43,508 nt of DNA. Source: Bacillus sp. V3B (GTDB lineage Bacteria; Bacillota; Bacilli; Bacillales; Cytobacillaceae). The DNA lies in assembly GCF_024494465.1 (NCBI RefSeq), contig NZ_JAETXM010000031.1, positions 1 through 43,508 on the forward strand, in the 5' to 3' direction. Below, piece by piece: positions 7,308-14,107 of the stretch; the first letter of the stretch is position 1, and each line of letters opens with the position of its first letter. The notes under the pieces are model-generated. The model saw only the letters and a program-made list of their open reading frames with translations. It was not told where the DNA came from and made no database searches. Position numbers and translations under genes: made by a program.

Positions 7308-7415
7308 TAAGCCGATGATGTCTCCCCTCGAAAATTTACGTTTATCGTCTACTACCCACATTTTCATATGGTGATTCAATTCAAATTGATGCATTGTGCC
7401 TGATTTTACATTCAT
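7308..7415 (-). pseudogene. Truncated second copy of the winged-helix gene
   Basis: MNVKSGTMHQF, then NHHMKMWVVDDKRKFSRG and DIIGL, match residues 1-49 of the protein at 2348-3130 (MNLKSGTIHQF, NHHMEMWLVDYKREFSKG, EIIGL) but lack 12 residues in between and diverge right after IIGL. The upstream region, including GGGTGGTGCAAAAA and the GATAGAGCACTTTT motif, is also shared. It is a decayed partial duplication. A longer open reading to 7242-7484 exists but is not expected to be functional. Confidence 0.7.
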
Positions 7416-7438
7416 CTTTTTGCACCACCCTTTCATTT

Positions 7439-7482
7439 TTTTATCGGGAAAAAGTTCTAAAAATACCAAAAAGTGCTCTATC
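7439..7482 (-). promoter_or_regulatory. Second copy of the GATAGAGCACTTTT motif
   Basis: On the minus strand GATAGAGCACTTTT (7482-7469) is followed by CGATAAAAA, here 22 bases later instead of 13-14. The longer spacing suggests that this copy, upstream of the truncated gene, is no longer a working promoter. Confidence 0.4.
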
Positions 7483-7496
7483 AAATGGTGGGGGTT

Positions 7497-7753
7497 TGCA
7501 AAAAATTAGAATATTGTGATTTTTTTCAAGGGTGGGAAGATTTTTAGCTATCTGCTAAAAAGATGGTCTTTTTTCCATTTGTGATCAGAATGGGTTCAGT
7601 TCTCTCTAGCAAGTCACTGTAGAAGGCTAGAAGAACATTATTTTTAGCTAGAAAACTGCATTTTTCAAGGTTCGTAAGTGTGCTTCTTTCCCGTTATCGT
7701 AAAGGAACCCGGGAATACAACAAAGGTGCACCGCTTGAGGAAGGCGTTCTAGC
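7497..7753. other. Intergenic region upstream of the sigma factor gene
   Basis: These 257 bases hold no gene that I can support. Short inverted repeats around CTAGC are present but none forms a clear terminator. The region should contain the promoter of the sigma factor gene; I see no confident -35/-10 pair. Confidence 0.4.
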
Positions 7754-8236
7754 ATGGAAGAGTTTGAACAATTGGTCGCGCAGCATTCAAATATGATTCA
7801 CTCGATTATCCGTTCCTTGAATGTGTATAAAAATCAGGATGAGTTTTACCAAGTTGGACTTTTGGCTCTTTGGGAAGCGAGTGAGAAATTTGATGAACAA
7901 AAAGGAGTGAAATTTTCGACGTATGCTTATTCTGTGATCAGAGGAAGGCTGCTGATGTTTTTACAGAATGAAACGAAATGGGATGATCGGGTGTTTTATC
8001 CGAGTGAGGAGTATTGGGATCAATTAGAATGTGAGACAAGTTTGTTGGAGAAGGAAACGCTATTGTGCTATTTTCTTCATTTGACCGATTTGCAGAAGAA
8101 ATGGGTTTTGCTGCATTTCTATGAGGGATGGACGAATGCGGATATTGCGAAAGGGGAGAATATCAAGTTGTCTACCGTAAGAGGTTGGGAGAGGGAAGCG
8201 ATGAAGAAGTGTTTAGTACGACATCGGCCTTGCTGA
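7754..8236 (+). CDS. Small sigma-70 family RNA polymerase sigma factor (160 aa)
   Basis: Region 2 is at residues 3-75 (FEQLVAQHSNMIHSIIRSL, then QVGLLALWEASEKFD with the core-binding pattern, then FSTYAYSVIRGRLLMFLQ for -10 recognition). Region 4 is at about 107-155 (LTDLQKKWVLLHFYEGWTN, ADIAKGENIKLSTVRGWERE, a helix-turn-helix). There is no region 3, as in ECF and other short sigma factors. GAGGAAGG precedes the ATG. The next genes, DUF1659, DUF2922 and YvrJ, are ones often found with such factors. B. subtilis yvrJ lies beside the sigO/rsoA genes. The shared motif upstream of the DUF1659 gene and of the winged-helix gene suggests its regulon. No anti-sigma gene is seen. Confidence 0.8.
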   Translation: MEEFEQLVAQHSNMIHSIIRSLNVYKNQDEFYQVGLLALWEASEKFDEQKGVKFSTYAYSVIRGRLLMFLQNETKWDDRVFYPSEEYWDQLECETSLLEKETLLCYFLHLTDLQKKWVLLHFYEGWTNADIAKGENIKLSTVRGWEREAMKKCLVRHRPC

Positions 8237-8261
8237 ACGGATTTTTGAAAAAAATAAAATA

Positions 8262-8295
8262 GATAGAGCACTTTTGGTTCGTTTTTCTCTATAAA
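8262..8295 (+). promoter_or_regulatory. Promoter-like motif before the DUF1659 gene
   Basis: GATAGAGCACTTTT (8262-8275) is followed 13 bases later by CTATAAA (8289-8295). The pair also occurs at 3155-3190 upstream of the winged-helix gene on the other strand. The conserved pair, located 26 bases from the DUF1659 start codon, reads as a promoter for a dedicated sigma factor. Confidence 0.5.
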
Positions 8296-8320
8296 GAGAG
8301 TGAAAGGAGAGGATGAAAAA

Positions 8321-8539
8321 ATGGCAGAAGCGATGGTAAAGGATTTAAAGTTGCGTGTGAGTTATGAAACAGGAGTGAATGAGAAGGGGGAGCCGGTCTT
8401 CAAAACGAAGACGTATTCGAATGTGGTTGAAACGGCGACGGCTACTGAGTTATATCAAGTGGCGCAAGCAATTGCTTCACTGTCTGCTTATCCAATGAGC
8501 GGTGTGGAGAAAAATGATTTATATGAAATTATTGGTTAA
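8321..8539 (+). CDS. DUF1659 domain protein (72 aa)
   Basis: ATG 8321 follows AAAGGAGAGG. The product (MAEAMVKDLKLRVSYETG, with NEKGEPVFKTKTYSNV) matches the DUF1659 family of small Bacillus proteins of unknown function. A start 21 bases upstream would overlap the Shine-Dalgarno. The gene is followed by the DUF2922 gene at a gap of 34 bases. Their leader sequences are strikingly alike (GTGAAA-AGGAGAGGATGA then ATGGCA), as if the two arose from one ancestor. Regulation is probably through the motif at 8262-8295. Confidence 0.85.
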   Translation: MAEAMVKDLKLRVSYETGVNEKGEPVFKTKTYSNVVETATATELYQVAQAIASLSAYPMSGVEKNDLYEIIG

Positions 8540-8573
8540 TTAGGATTGATGTGAAAAGGAGAGGATGAGGATT

Positions 8574-8792
8574 ATGGCAAAGACAATGGAGTTGCATTTT
8601 ACGAATCATTTAGGGAAGACGGTTAGGCTGACGCTGGATCATCCGAAGGAGCCGGTGGATCCGATTGAGGTGAAGCTGGTGATGGATGCTGTGATTGCTT
8701 CGAATGTTTTTGGTGGAAGTTATGGGACGTTGGTAGGTGCGAAGGAAGCTCGTGTGGTTGAGCGTAATGTAACGGAGTATGAGCTTGTGTAA
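8574..8792 (+). CDS. DUF2922 domain protein (72 aa)
   Basis: MAKTMELHFTNHLGKTVRLT followed by DHPKEPVDPIEVKLVMDAVI and a GGSYGTLVGAKEARVVERN segment matches DUF2922, a family regularly adjacent to DUF1659 in Bacillus. ATG 8574 is preferred because AAAAGGAGAGG lies about nine bases before it. An ATG three codons earlier is too close to that site. The function is unknown. Confidence 0.85.
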   Translation: MAKTMELHFTNHLGKTVRLTLDHPKEPVDPIEVKLVMDAVIASNVFGGSYGTLVGAKEARVVERNVTEYELV

Positions 8793-8815
8793 TGAAGGGT
8801 GAATGAATGGATTCG

Positions 8816-8850
8816 AGGGGCTGCTTGTTTGTTGGAGGCAGTCCCTTTTT
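8816..8850 (+). terminator. Terminator after the DUF2922 gene
   Basis: AGGGGCTGC (8816-8824) pairs with GCAGTCCCT (8838-8846), with one G-T pair, and runs into CTTTTTC. It separates the DUF1659/DUF2922 pair from the yvrJ-like gene, which would then be expressed by readthrough or from its own promoter. Confidence 0.6.
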
Positions 8851-8883
8851 CTTGAGGATCTAGTAGGAAATGAGGTGTGAAGC

Positions 8884-9015
8884 TTGGAGCAGTTTGTTCC
8901 TTTCATAAGTGAGGTCGGTTTCCCGATTGTGGTCACGCTCTATTTGCTCTATCGAATAGAAGCCAAACTAGACGCCGTCGTACAATCGATCCAAAGTCTC
9001 CCCGAACGGCTATAA
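8884..9015 (+). CDS. yvrJ: YvrJ family small membrane protein (43 aa)
   Basis: With TTG 8884 as start (GAGGTG about eight bases before), the product reads LEQFVPFISEVGFPIVVTLY with a continuing LLYRIEAKLDAVVQSIQSLP and ERL. This matches YvrJ: one membrane segment followed by an amphipathic helix. B. subtilis yvrJ belongs to the SigO-RsoA locus, and here too it sits with a small sigma factor. The last 12 codons lie inside a 182-bp block repeated at 32450-32631. Confidence 0.8.
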   Translation: MEQFVPFISEVGFPIVVTLYLLYRIEAKLDAVVQSIQSLPERL

Positions 9016-9161
9016 GGTGCCAGGCACCATCCAGATAATTAGTAATCAGATAGGGTAGTACGATCTAGGGCACACCCTGAATGTGTGATGAAGGGGTAAA
9101 AACCACGAAGAAGCCAGCATGAATGATCATGCTGGCTTCTTCGTGGTTTTTGATGGTCTGC
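8980..9161 (+). repeat. 182-bp duplicated block, copy 1 (with yvrJ tail and terminator)
   Basis: The block is about 97 percent identical to 32450-32631 in the same orientation (six differences counted by eye). It contains the last 12 codons of yvrJ, a GGTGCCAGGCACCATCC repeat unit and a 25-bp terminator stem. The identity ends abruptly at both borders. Confidence 0.85.
9098..9151. terminator. Bidirectional terminator with a perfect 25-bp stem
   Basis: AAAAACCACGAAGAAGCCAG... (9098-9122) pairs perfectly with 9127-9151 around ATGA. The A-run and T-run at the ends make it work in both directions: for yvrJ on the plus strand, and for whatever is read from the right. The second copy at 32568-32621 has one mismatch. 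Confidence 0.85.
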
Positions 9162-9369
9162 GTCACGGGGACATCCCCGAAAACTTGTATTCCATCCATC
9201 ATAACCCGGTCAAAAGAAAATTCCGTTGTCTCATTCATCTTGTTTCTTTCTCCATCCAATAAACAACTTCATTTTTTTGCTTGATGAAAACTCAAAAAGA
9301 CATATGATCTAGTAGAATTCTGCATTATTTTGAAAAGTCGTTAGTCATAGATAAGTTTTTGATAATTAG

Positions 9370-9747
9370 TCATTGATCACTATCAGTAGCATTTTTCGAA
9401 TGAAGTTTTAATTGTTCAATTAAAACTTGTTCTTCGTCTTCCTCTACTAATAATTTAATTCCATAATCATTCGTTATAGCCATCTCTTTCTTCCACACAA
9501 TCTCTCCAATAAAGGTGAATTCCTCTTCGTTTACGTTAAAACGAAGGGATAACTTTATAGATTTGTGGTCTGTTTCTGGTATATTTAATGCTGAATTTAG
9601 TTTTACTCCACTCGGACTGATATTCATGATTTTCGCTAATCCTTTGGAGGAATGTACTGATTCTTCATTAATCTTTACAATTTTAAAATAAGCAGGAATG
9701 GGTTCTTCAAATGTATAGCGAAAAGGTGAGTTTCTTTTATACTTCAT
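9370..9747 (-). CDS. PilZ domain protein (125 aa)
   Basis: PilZ domains bind cyclic di-GMP. The N-terminus (MKYKRNSPFRYTF) has the arginines of the first motif, here spaced R5/R10, and NISPSGVKL at about 43-51 fits the D/NxSxxG motif. The beta-barrel continues to LLVEEDEEQV. ATAGGAGAAG gives a good ribosome site for the ATG at 9747. A non-coding IS200/IS605-type element ends only 16 bases before the start codon, directly at the ribosome site, so the original promoter has been displaced and transcription may now come from within the element, which lies in the same orientation. The cellular target is unknown. Confidence 0.8.
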   Translation of the reverse strand: MKYKRNSPFRYTFEEPIPAYFKIVKINEESVHSSKGLAKIMNISPSGVKLNSALNIPETDHKSIKLSLRFNVNEEEFTFIGEIVWKKEMAITNDYGIKLLVEEDEEQVLIEQLKLHSKNATDSDQ

Positions 9748-9762
9748 CGTTACTTCTCCTAT

Positions 9763-10168
9763 TTGAACTACCCACCACTTAATTTCTGACGAAATTTGAA
9801 GTGGGGGATTCCTGCGAACTCCGTTCTATCGAACAGATATTGAGCAGGCTAACCCCGTCGCATCGACGGTTAGCAGTACAAACGACTAATTTAGCCTCCT
9901 GCCGGTCATGCAAACTTGTACGTTGACTTGCCACACGTCCTACTTTAGCTAAGGATTAGCAACTTCGGTACGTGTGGGACGAAAGAACGTTGAAGATTTT
10001 ACCTAGCAGACGTTTTTCCTGCTAGAACCTCCTATCTTCAGTTTTCAAAGAACAACTTGTACAGGTATATTACACAAACACATGTTTCGCTACGCCAAAA
10101 GACGATTCATCTCCCACTTATTTTTGGGCGTTTCCCTTCACAAAATTGAAGTGGGAGTCTTCTCGCCT
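9763..10168 (-). mobile_element. Non-coding IS200/IS605-type element (omega-RNA-like), element 1
   Basis: Read on the minus strand, the left end has a hairpin CTCCCACTT...AAGTGGGAG (10157-10111). The right end has GAAT, then a hairpin CCCCCACTT...AAGTGGTGGG, then TAGTTCAA ending at 9763. GAAT next to the right hairpin and a terminal TCAA are the guide and cleavage tetranucleotides known for IS608. No transposase or TnpB frame is present. The interior has compensating stems: CTAGCAG/CTGCTAG (10003-10009 with 10019-10025), CCACACGT/ACGTGTGG (9931-9938 with 9970-9977), and GCTAACC/GGTTAGC (9848-9854 with 9868-9874). A folded RNA like the omega RNA of TnpB elements is a fair inference. The exact left border is uncertain. 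Confidence 0.65.
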
Positions 10169-10336
10169 AAAATGATAAATCTAAATTTCAAAACACAAAT
10201 CATTACGAGTTTTTTTTCATAGCCAAATTCTCCGTTATTTTCCGAAATAATAATAGAACGATTCAATTAGACATAATTCTGCTTAAAGTTAAAGAGTATA
10301 AAATGAATGCTTTCAATCATCCATAACACCGTTTAC

Positions 10337-10808
10337 AGATCTTCCGAATGAGAAAGCCCATGCAGGTCGCAGACCGTCTTTAGACATGGGATGATAGTGA
10401 GGTCAAATGCGATGTATAGATAAATATCGAAAGTATGTTCTGTACATCGAGCATCTGAAGTGGTAAAATAGGCTTATAGACAAAAACCAAGTCTATAAAA
10501 CATTTTTGTTCTTTGATAATTAGATATTGTATAAGGTTCGATAGCCTCATTCATGCTATTGGTAAAACAATAGGTGTCGTTATGCGAAAGACGATAAAAC
10601 ACTTATACTAATTCGGTCGAAGGACTGAACGTTTTCGCTGGCGGGCAGCCAGTTTGAGCTTGATGGGGATACAGGAAGTATCGTATCCATCCTTCTTTTC
10701 TCAAAGGAGAAAGGCGACCCAAGAAAACCACACAACCACAATTCGTCTAATCGATTCGTAACAGCTTTGGGGTAAGAATCCCACTGCTTTAGCTGTGTGG
10801 AGTGTCAA
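10337..10808 (+). mobile_element. Non-coding IS608-type element (omega-RNA-like), element 2
   Basis: TTAC (10333-10336) lies at the left flank, AAAG (10353-10356) directly precedes the left hairpin CCCATG/CATGGG (10357-10390), GAAT precedes the right hairpin (CCCACTGC...), and TCAA ends the element (10805-10808). These are exactly the left-cleavage, left-guide, right-guide and right-cleavage tetranucleotides of IS608. There is no open frame for TnpA or TnpB. The interior folds well: CTGGC/GCCAG, GGATAC/GTATCC, TTTCTC/GGAGAAA, and a long-range CCACACA (10728-10734) with TGTGTGG (10794-10800). It is a deletion derivative or a decoy RNA element. A guide, if used, would be read from 10809 onward. 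Confidence 0.7.
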
Positions 10809-11023
10809 TACTAAAATATGTAAAAGTACCAATTAAGAGGTACTTCTTAATAAATGGTATTCGGAATAATAAGATAAATGATATGTAGATAATTCATGGG
10901 TTATTCAGAAGGTTATGGTCGCTGGCCTGATACGGTAGAGCGGTCTCTTTAACTCTGAATAGTACGACTTAAAACCTTTACTTCATTCGAGTTTTCAGAC
11001 TGCATGGCAAAGCAAAAAAGAAA

Positions 11024-11206
11024 TTAATTAGCTGTTTTACATTTAGAACAAGTAATAGCATTTACTGGTTTAAACTTAATCTTCTTAAAATCACTTTGAA
11101 TAAAAGTCGGAAAAACATTATAGGCAAAACCACATTCACAAGTCCCCCGATCCTTTACCATGTGTATTAAATTAGACCTCTTATCATAAACTGTTGGATA
11201 AAACAT
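11024..11206 (-). CDS. Small zinc-ribbon-like protein (60 aa)
   Basis: The product has two Cys pairs, CECG at about 23-26 and CSKC at 53-56, spaced like a zinc ribbon, within a basic sequence (MFYPTVYDKRSNLIHMVKDR). AAGGGAAAAGGT lies before ATG 11206. The Cys pattern supports a real gene. No family was recognised. Zinc binding and nucleic-acid contact would be inference. It lies alone, beyond the second non-coding element. Confidence 0.55.
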   Translation of the reverse strand: MFYPTVYDKRSNLIHMVKDRGTCECGFAYNVFPTFIQSDFKKIKFKPVNAITCSKCKTAN

Positions 11207-11744
11207 ACCTTTTCCCTTCCCTTCTCTATTTTCAAAATAAAATTAAAATATTGATCGGTTATGGTTTCTATTATGCTTTAAGTAAACTACTTAAAACTTG
11301 TCATTCTTGAATATTTCCATTATCTTTCCTTATTTCTATTATGCTGGAATATAGATGGTGATGGTATCAACTAGTATTCTCAATCTCACACTTAACAGAA
11401 ACACAGAATAGGAATACATTCCTATTACACTTCTTATTCAAATATTTTCCATTATATCGTTTTTCTTGGACAGCTGTTATTCTGTGGTTGGTGTCGGATC
11501 AGGAATTAATCCCTGTGGCCCTTGATCATGATATTGACAAATAGCATATATTTGGGCATTATAATTATTTAATAATAAAGAATATTCTATTTATTTACGG
11601 TGATTAAACTCAGTATTCTTTTTTTATATTAAAAAATATTTTGTGGAACGAAGATGTGATGATCAATTTTAATTTAGAAAAATAATGGATACAGTACTTA
11701 TCCTTTGGAAACATGAAAGGTAAGAAGAACGAATAGTTAATATA
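11207..11744. other. Intergenic region with a coding remnant
   Basis: This A+T-rich stretch of about 540 bases holds no intact gene. The only coding trace is the minus-strand fragment at 11477-11590, listed separately. No clear repeats or terminators were recognised in the rest. Confidence 0.4.
11477..11590 (-). pseudogene. C-terminal fragment of an unidentified protein
   Basis: After an in-frame stop the minus strand reads IEYSLLLNNYNAQIYAICQY followed by HDQGPQGLIPDPTPTTE and a stop. The composition looks protein-like (Pro-rich acidic tail) but there is no start codon or ribosome site, so I treat it as a remnant. The parent family was not recognised. Confidence 0.3.
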
Positions 11745-11777
11745 ATGAATTTTGTTTTTGTAGGAGGGAGGTATTTT

Positions 11778-11966
11778 TTGAGTACGGTAAGAAAGATCAT
11801 TTGTGGATGGGGTTTCTTAATTGCGCTGTTTCTTTTTTATATGGGGTTTGAAATACTGGCCATTATTGCTGCTGTTATTACCTTTGTTGCACTTTTTTAC
11901 CCTGATAACCGTGTTTATAGAGAATCTTCTCTGGAAAGTGCAGATCATCCTGGTGATGATCGATAG
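11778..11966 (+). CDS. Small membrane protein of unknown function (62 aa)
   Basis: TTG 11778 lies six bases after an ideal AGGAGGGAGG, which decides the start; an ATG at 11745 lies upstream of that site. The product (LSTVRKIICGWGFLIALFLF) continues with a second hydrophobic segment (ILAIIAAVITFVALFYP) and ends in an acidic, hydrophilic tail. It has two membrane segments. The gene ends in or near a GTGACCACCCGAG repeat and is followed by a terminator. No family recognised. Confidence 0.6.
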   Translation: MSTVRKIICGWGFLIALFLFYMGFEILAIIAAVITFVALFYPDNRVYRESSLESADHPGDDR

Positions 11967-12111
11967 GACCATGTCCACTAAAGCAGGCGCGCTCCACAGT
12001 GACCACCCGAGATATATCGAGATTCGTAGAATACTAAACAATAAATCTTGTTATTCGTGCCAGAAACGCTCCAAATTATTATGGATATGATATTTCTAAT
12101 TAATTGAGGTG

Positions 12112-12152
12112 AACCCAAAGCAATTCTACGTAGAAATTGCTTTGGGTTTTTT
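12112..12152 (+). terminator. Rho-independent terminator
   Basis: AACCCAAAGCAATT (12112-12125) pairs with AATTGCTTTGGGTT, the stem extends through CTA/TAG with a one-base bulge, and it runs into TTTT. The T-run places it downstream of the small plus-strand membrane gene. It also lies about 95 bases past the end of the minus-strand bacteriocin operon. Confidence 0.8.
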
Positions 12153-12246
12153 CTGAAATCTGCGAAACTGGTAAGAGACTAAGTGCAGTTCAGTCTATTC
12201 ACTGCTTAAACAGTAATACAACTTAATTATGTACTGGATTGAAAAA

Positions 12247-13437
12247 TTACTCATACCTCAAAGCCTCAATAGGTTCAAGTTTCGCTGCCTTATTTGCCGG
12301 TAGAATCCCAAAAATAACTCCAACAGTAATTGAAAGGAGCAATGCACCCAAAATAGATTCCCAGGAGATCAAGGTAGGCAAGTTTAAGAAGTGGGAAATG
12401 GAAAGGGCTACACCTGCTCCCATTAGTAATCCCAGAGTACCTCCAATGAATGTGATGGTAATGGATTCAATTAGGAATTGTGTTAGTATCTGGGAATGGG
12501 TTGCCCCTAAAGCTTTTCTTATTCCTATTTCTCTCGTTCTTTCAGTAACGGACACTAGCATGATATTCATGACACCTATTCCTCCAACTACCAACGAAAT
12601 GGAAGCGATACTCCCTATGATGGCCGTCATGATTCTGGTGACTTTGCTGATGCCTTCTGATATTTCTTTCATATTAAAGATTTGATAAGCACCTTCTTTG
12701 TTATGGTAGTTATTTAGTAAGTCAGTGGATTTTTTCCCCACGTCTTCCAAATCGTCTATGGAATTGGTCTGAATGGTTACTTGATTGTAGTAGTTGTTTC
12801 CGAATAAGGAACTATATGTAGTGAAAGGTAGAATGACCTCAGTGACGCCTAACGAAAACATATCATTTGCTTTTTCTTCAACTCCAATGATTTCAATTAA
12901 TTGGTTTTCAATCCAAATGAACTCGCCGATGGTGGGTAAGTCTTTGAAATATTCTTCTTTTAAAGACTGGCTGATAATTCCGACTCGTCTCCCTCCAAGG
13001 AAATCGGCATCTGAAAGCTGCCGGCCATCTTGAACATGGATAGGCTCAAATTGAAGATAGTTTTTGTTAATGGCTCTGATATTCGCTTCAAATATATCCT
13101 TTTTGTACCTAAACGTTTTGAAGTCAGTGCTTAGACCAATCACATTTTTAACTCCATTGATTCCTTCAAGTAATTCTATATCTTTTTTGCTAAAATGTTT
13201 TTCTGGATTGGAAATATCCGTGGACTGCATTAATTTCTCTTCTGGAGGCTGGTAGAATAGTTCAATCGAATTATTGCTTCCAGCAAAAGAAGATTTTAAT
13301 AATGCTTCGCCGCCTTGACCGATTGCCACAATAACGATTACCGATGATACTCCGATGATAATCCCGAGCATCGTTAGCAGGGAACGGAGTTTATGTTCTA
13401 GGACTGAAGAAATAGCCATACGAAAGTTATCTTTCAT
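12247..13437 (-). CDS. MacB-type ABC transporter permease (396 aa), bacteriocin operon
   Basis: The architecture is that of MacB/FtsX permeases: one N-terminal membrane segment (about 20-40, [20 protein letters not shown]), a large extracytoplasmic MacB periplasmic-core domain (about 45-262), and three C-terminal membrane segments (about 269-294, 323-347, 358-380). The coupling motif [15 protein letters not shown] (298-312) and the C-terminal PIEALRYE are typical. The start overlaps the upstream ATPase gene by 11 bases, so the two are translationally coupled. With the HlyD protein and the ATPase it forms a tripartite-like exporter as in as-48EFGH of the enterocin AS-48 locus, where the second transporter contributes to producer immunity. 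It is the last gene of the operon. Confidence 0.9.
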   Translation of the reverse strand: MKDNFRMAISSVLEHKLRSLLTMLGIIIGVSSVIVIVAIGQGGEALLKSSFAGSNNSIELFYQPPEEKLMQSTDISNPEKHFSKKDIELLEGINGVKNVIGLSTDFKTFRYKKDIFEANIRAINKNYLQFEPIHVQDGRQLSDADFLGGRRVGIISQSLKEEYFKDLPTIGEFIWIENQLIEIIGVEEKANDMFSLGVTEVILPFTTYSSLFGNNYYNQVTIQTNSIDDLEDVGKKSTDLLNNYHNKEGAYQIFNMKEISEGISKVTRIMTAIIGSIASISLVVGGIGVMNIMLVSVTERTREIGIRKALGATHSQILTQFLIESITITFIGGTLGLLMGAGVALSISHFLNLPTLISWESILGALLLSITVGVIFGILPANKAAKLEPIEALRYE

Positions 13438-14107
13438 TCCTGTTTCCTCCTAGGATTCTTCCATCCAAAACATTGAGGGCTCTATTAGTAAAGCTGGATA
13501 TACCCTTTTCGTGGGTGACTATTACAATTGTTACCCCTTCATTATTTAATGTTGTGAAAATATTCATAATGGTTTTGCTTGTAACAGAATCAAGAGAACC
13601 AGTTGGTTCATCTGCAAGAATTAATATCGGGTCGTTTACAATGGCCCTGGCAATAGCTACTCGCTGCTTCTGTCCTCCTGATAGTTCGTTTGGGTGTCTA
13701 TGTTCATATCCTTTCAAGCCCACTCTATAAAGGGCATGTATAGCCATTTCTTTACGTTGCTTTGAAGGGATGCCAGCGTAAACCAACGGCAATTCTACAT
13801 TCCTGATGGCTGATAATCTGGGAAGGAGGTGGAAGTGTTGAAACACAAATCCAATATATTTATTCCGTAATAAGGCAAGCTCGTGATCAGATAAATTAGA
13901 AGTGTTCCTGTTTTGGAATATGTAAGAACCTTCTGTAGGTTTATCCAAGCATCCCATAATATTTATGATGGAAGATTTCCCTGAACCTGAAGGTCCCATT
14001 ATAGAAACAAAGTCCCCCTCTTCGATAAGGAAGGTAACATCGTTAAGTACCTGCACTGAATCATTCCCGGTGGAATAATATTTACTTACATTATTCATTT
14101 CAATCAT
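13427..14107 (-). CDS. MacB-type ABC transporter ATP-binding protein (226 aa)
   Basis: All ABC motifs are present: Walker [10 protein letters not shown] (38-46), Q-loop VFQHFHLLP (Q90), signature LSGGQKQR (142-149), Walker [11 protein letters not shown] (161-170) and the switch His in VTHE (199). It belongs to the LolD/MacB group of exporter ATPases and energises the permease encoded next to it. Its start overlaps the end of the HlyD gene by 8 bases and its end overlaps the permease gene by 11, so the three genes are tightly coupled. Confidence 0.92.
   Translation of the reverse strand: MIEMNNVSKYYSTGNDSVQVLNDVTFLIEEGDFVSIMGPSGSGKSSIINIMGCLDKPTEGSYIFQNRNTSNLSDHELALLRNKYIGFVFQHFHLLPRLSAIRNVELPLVYAGIPSKQRKEMAIHALYRVGLKGYEHRHPNELSGGQKQRVAIARAIVNDPILILADEPTGSLDSVTSKTIMNIFTTLNNEGVTIVIVTHEKGISSFTNRALNVLDGRILGGNRNER

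Noticed and set aside
9065-9259. Minus-strand frame of 64 codons after yvrJ
   Set aside because: Most of it runs through the terminator stem and the duplicated repeat; it has no ribosome site.
9763-10808. One composite transposon with TnpA and TnpB
   Set aside because: The two elements are in opposite orientation, have separate ends, and no protein gene is present between or inside them.
12239-12685. Plus-strand frame opposite the MacB permease
   Set aside because: It is a shadow of a well-supported permease gene on the other strand and lacks a ribosome site.
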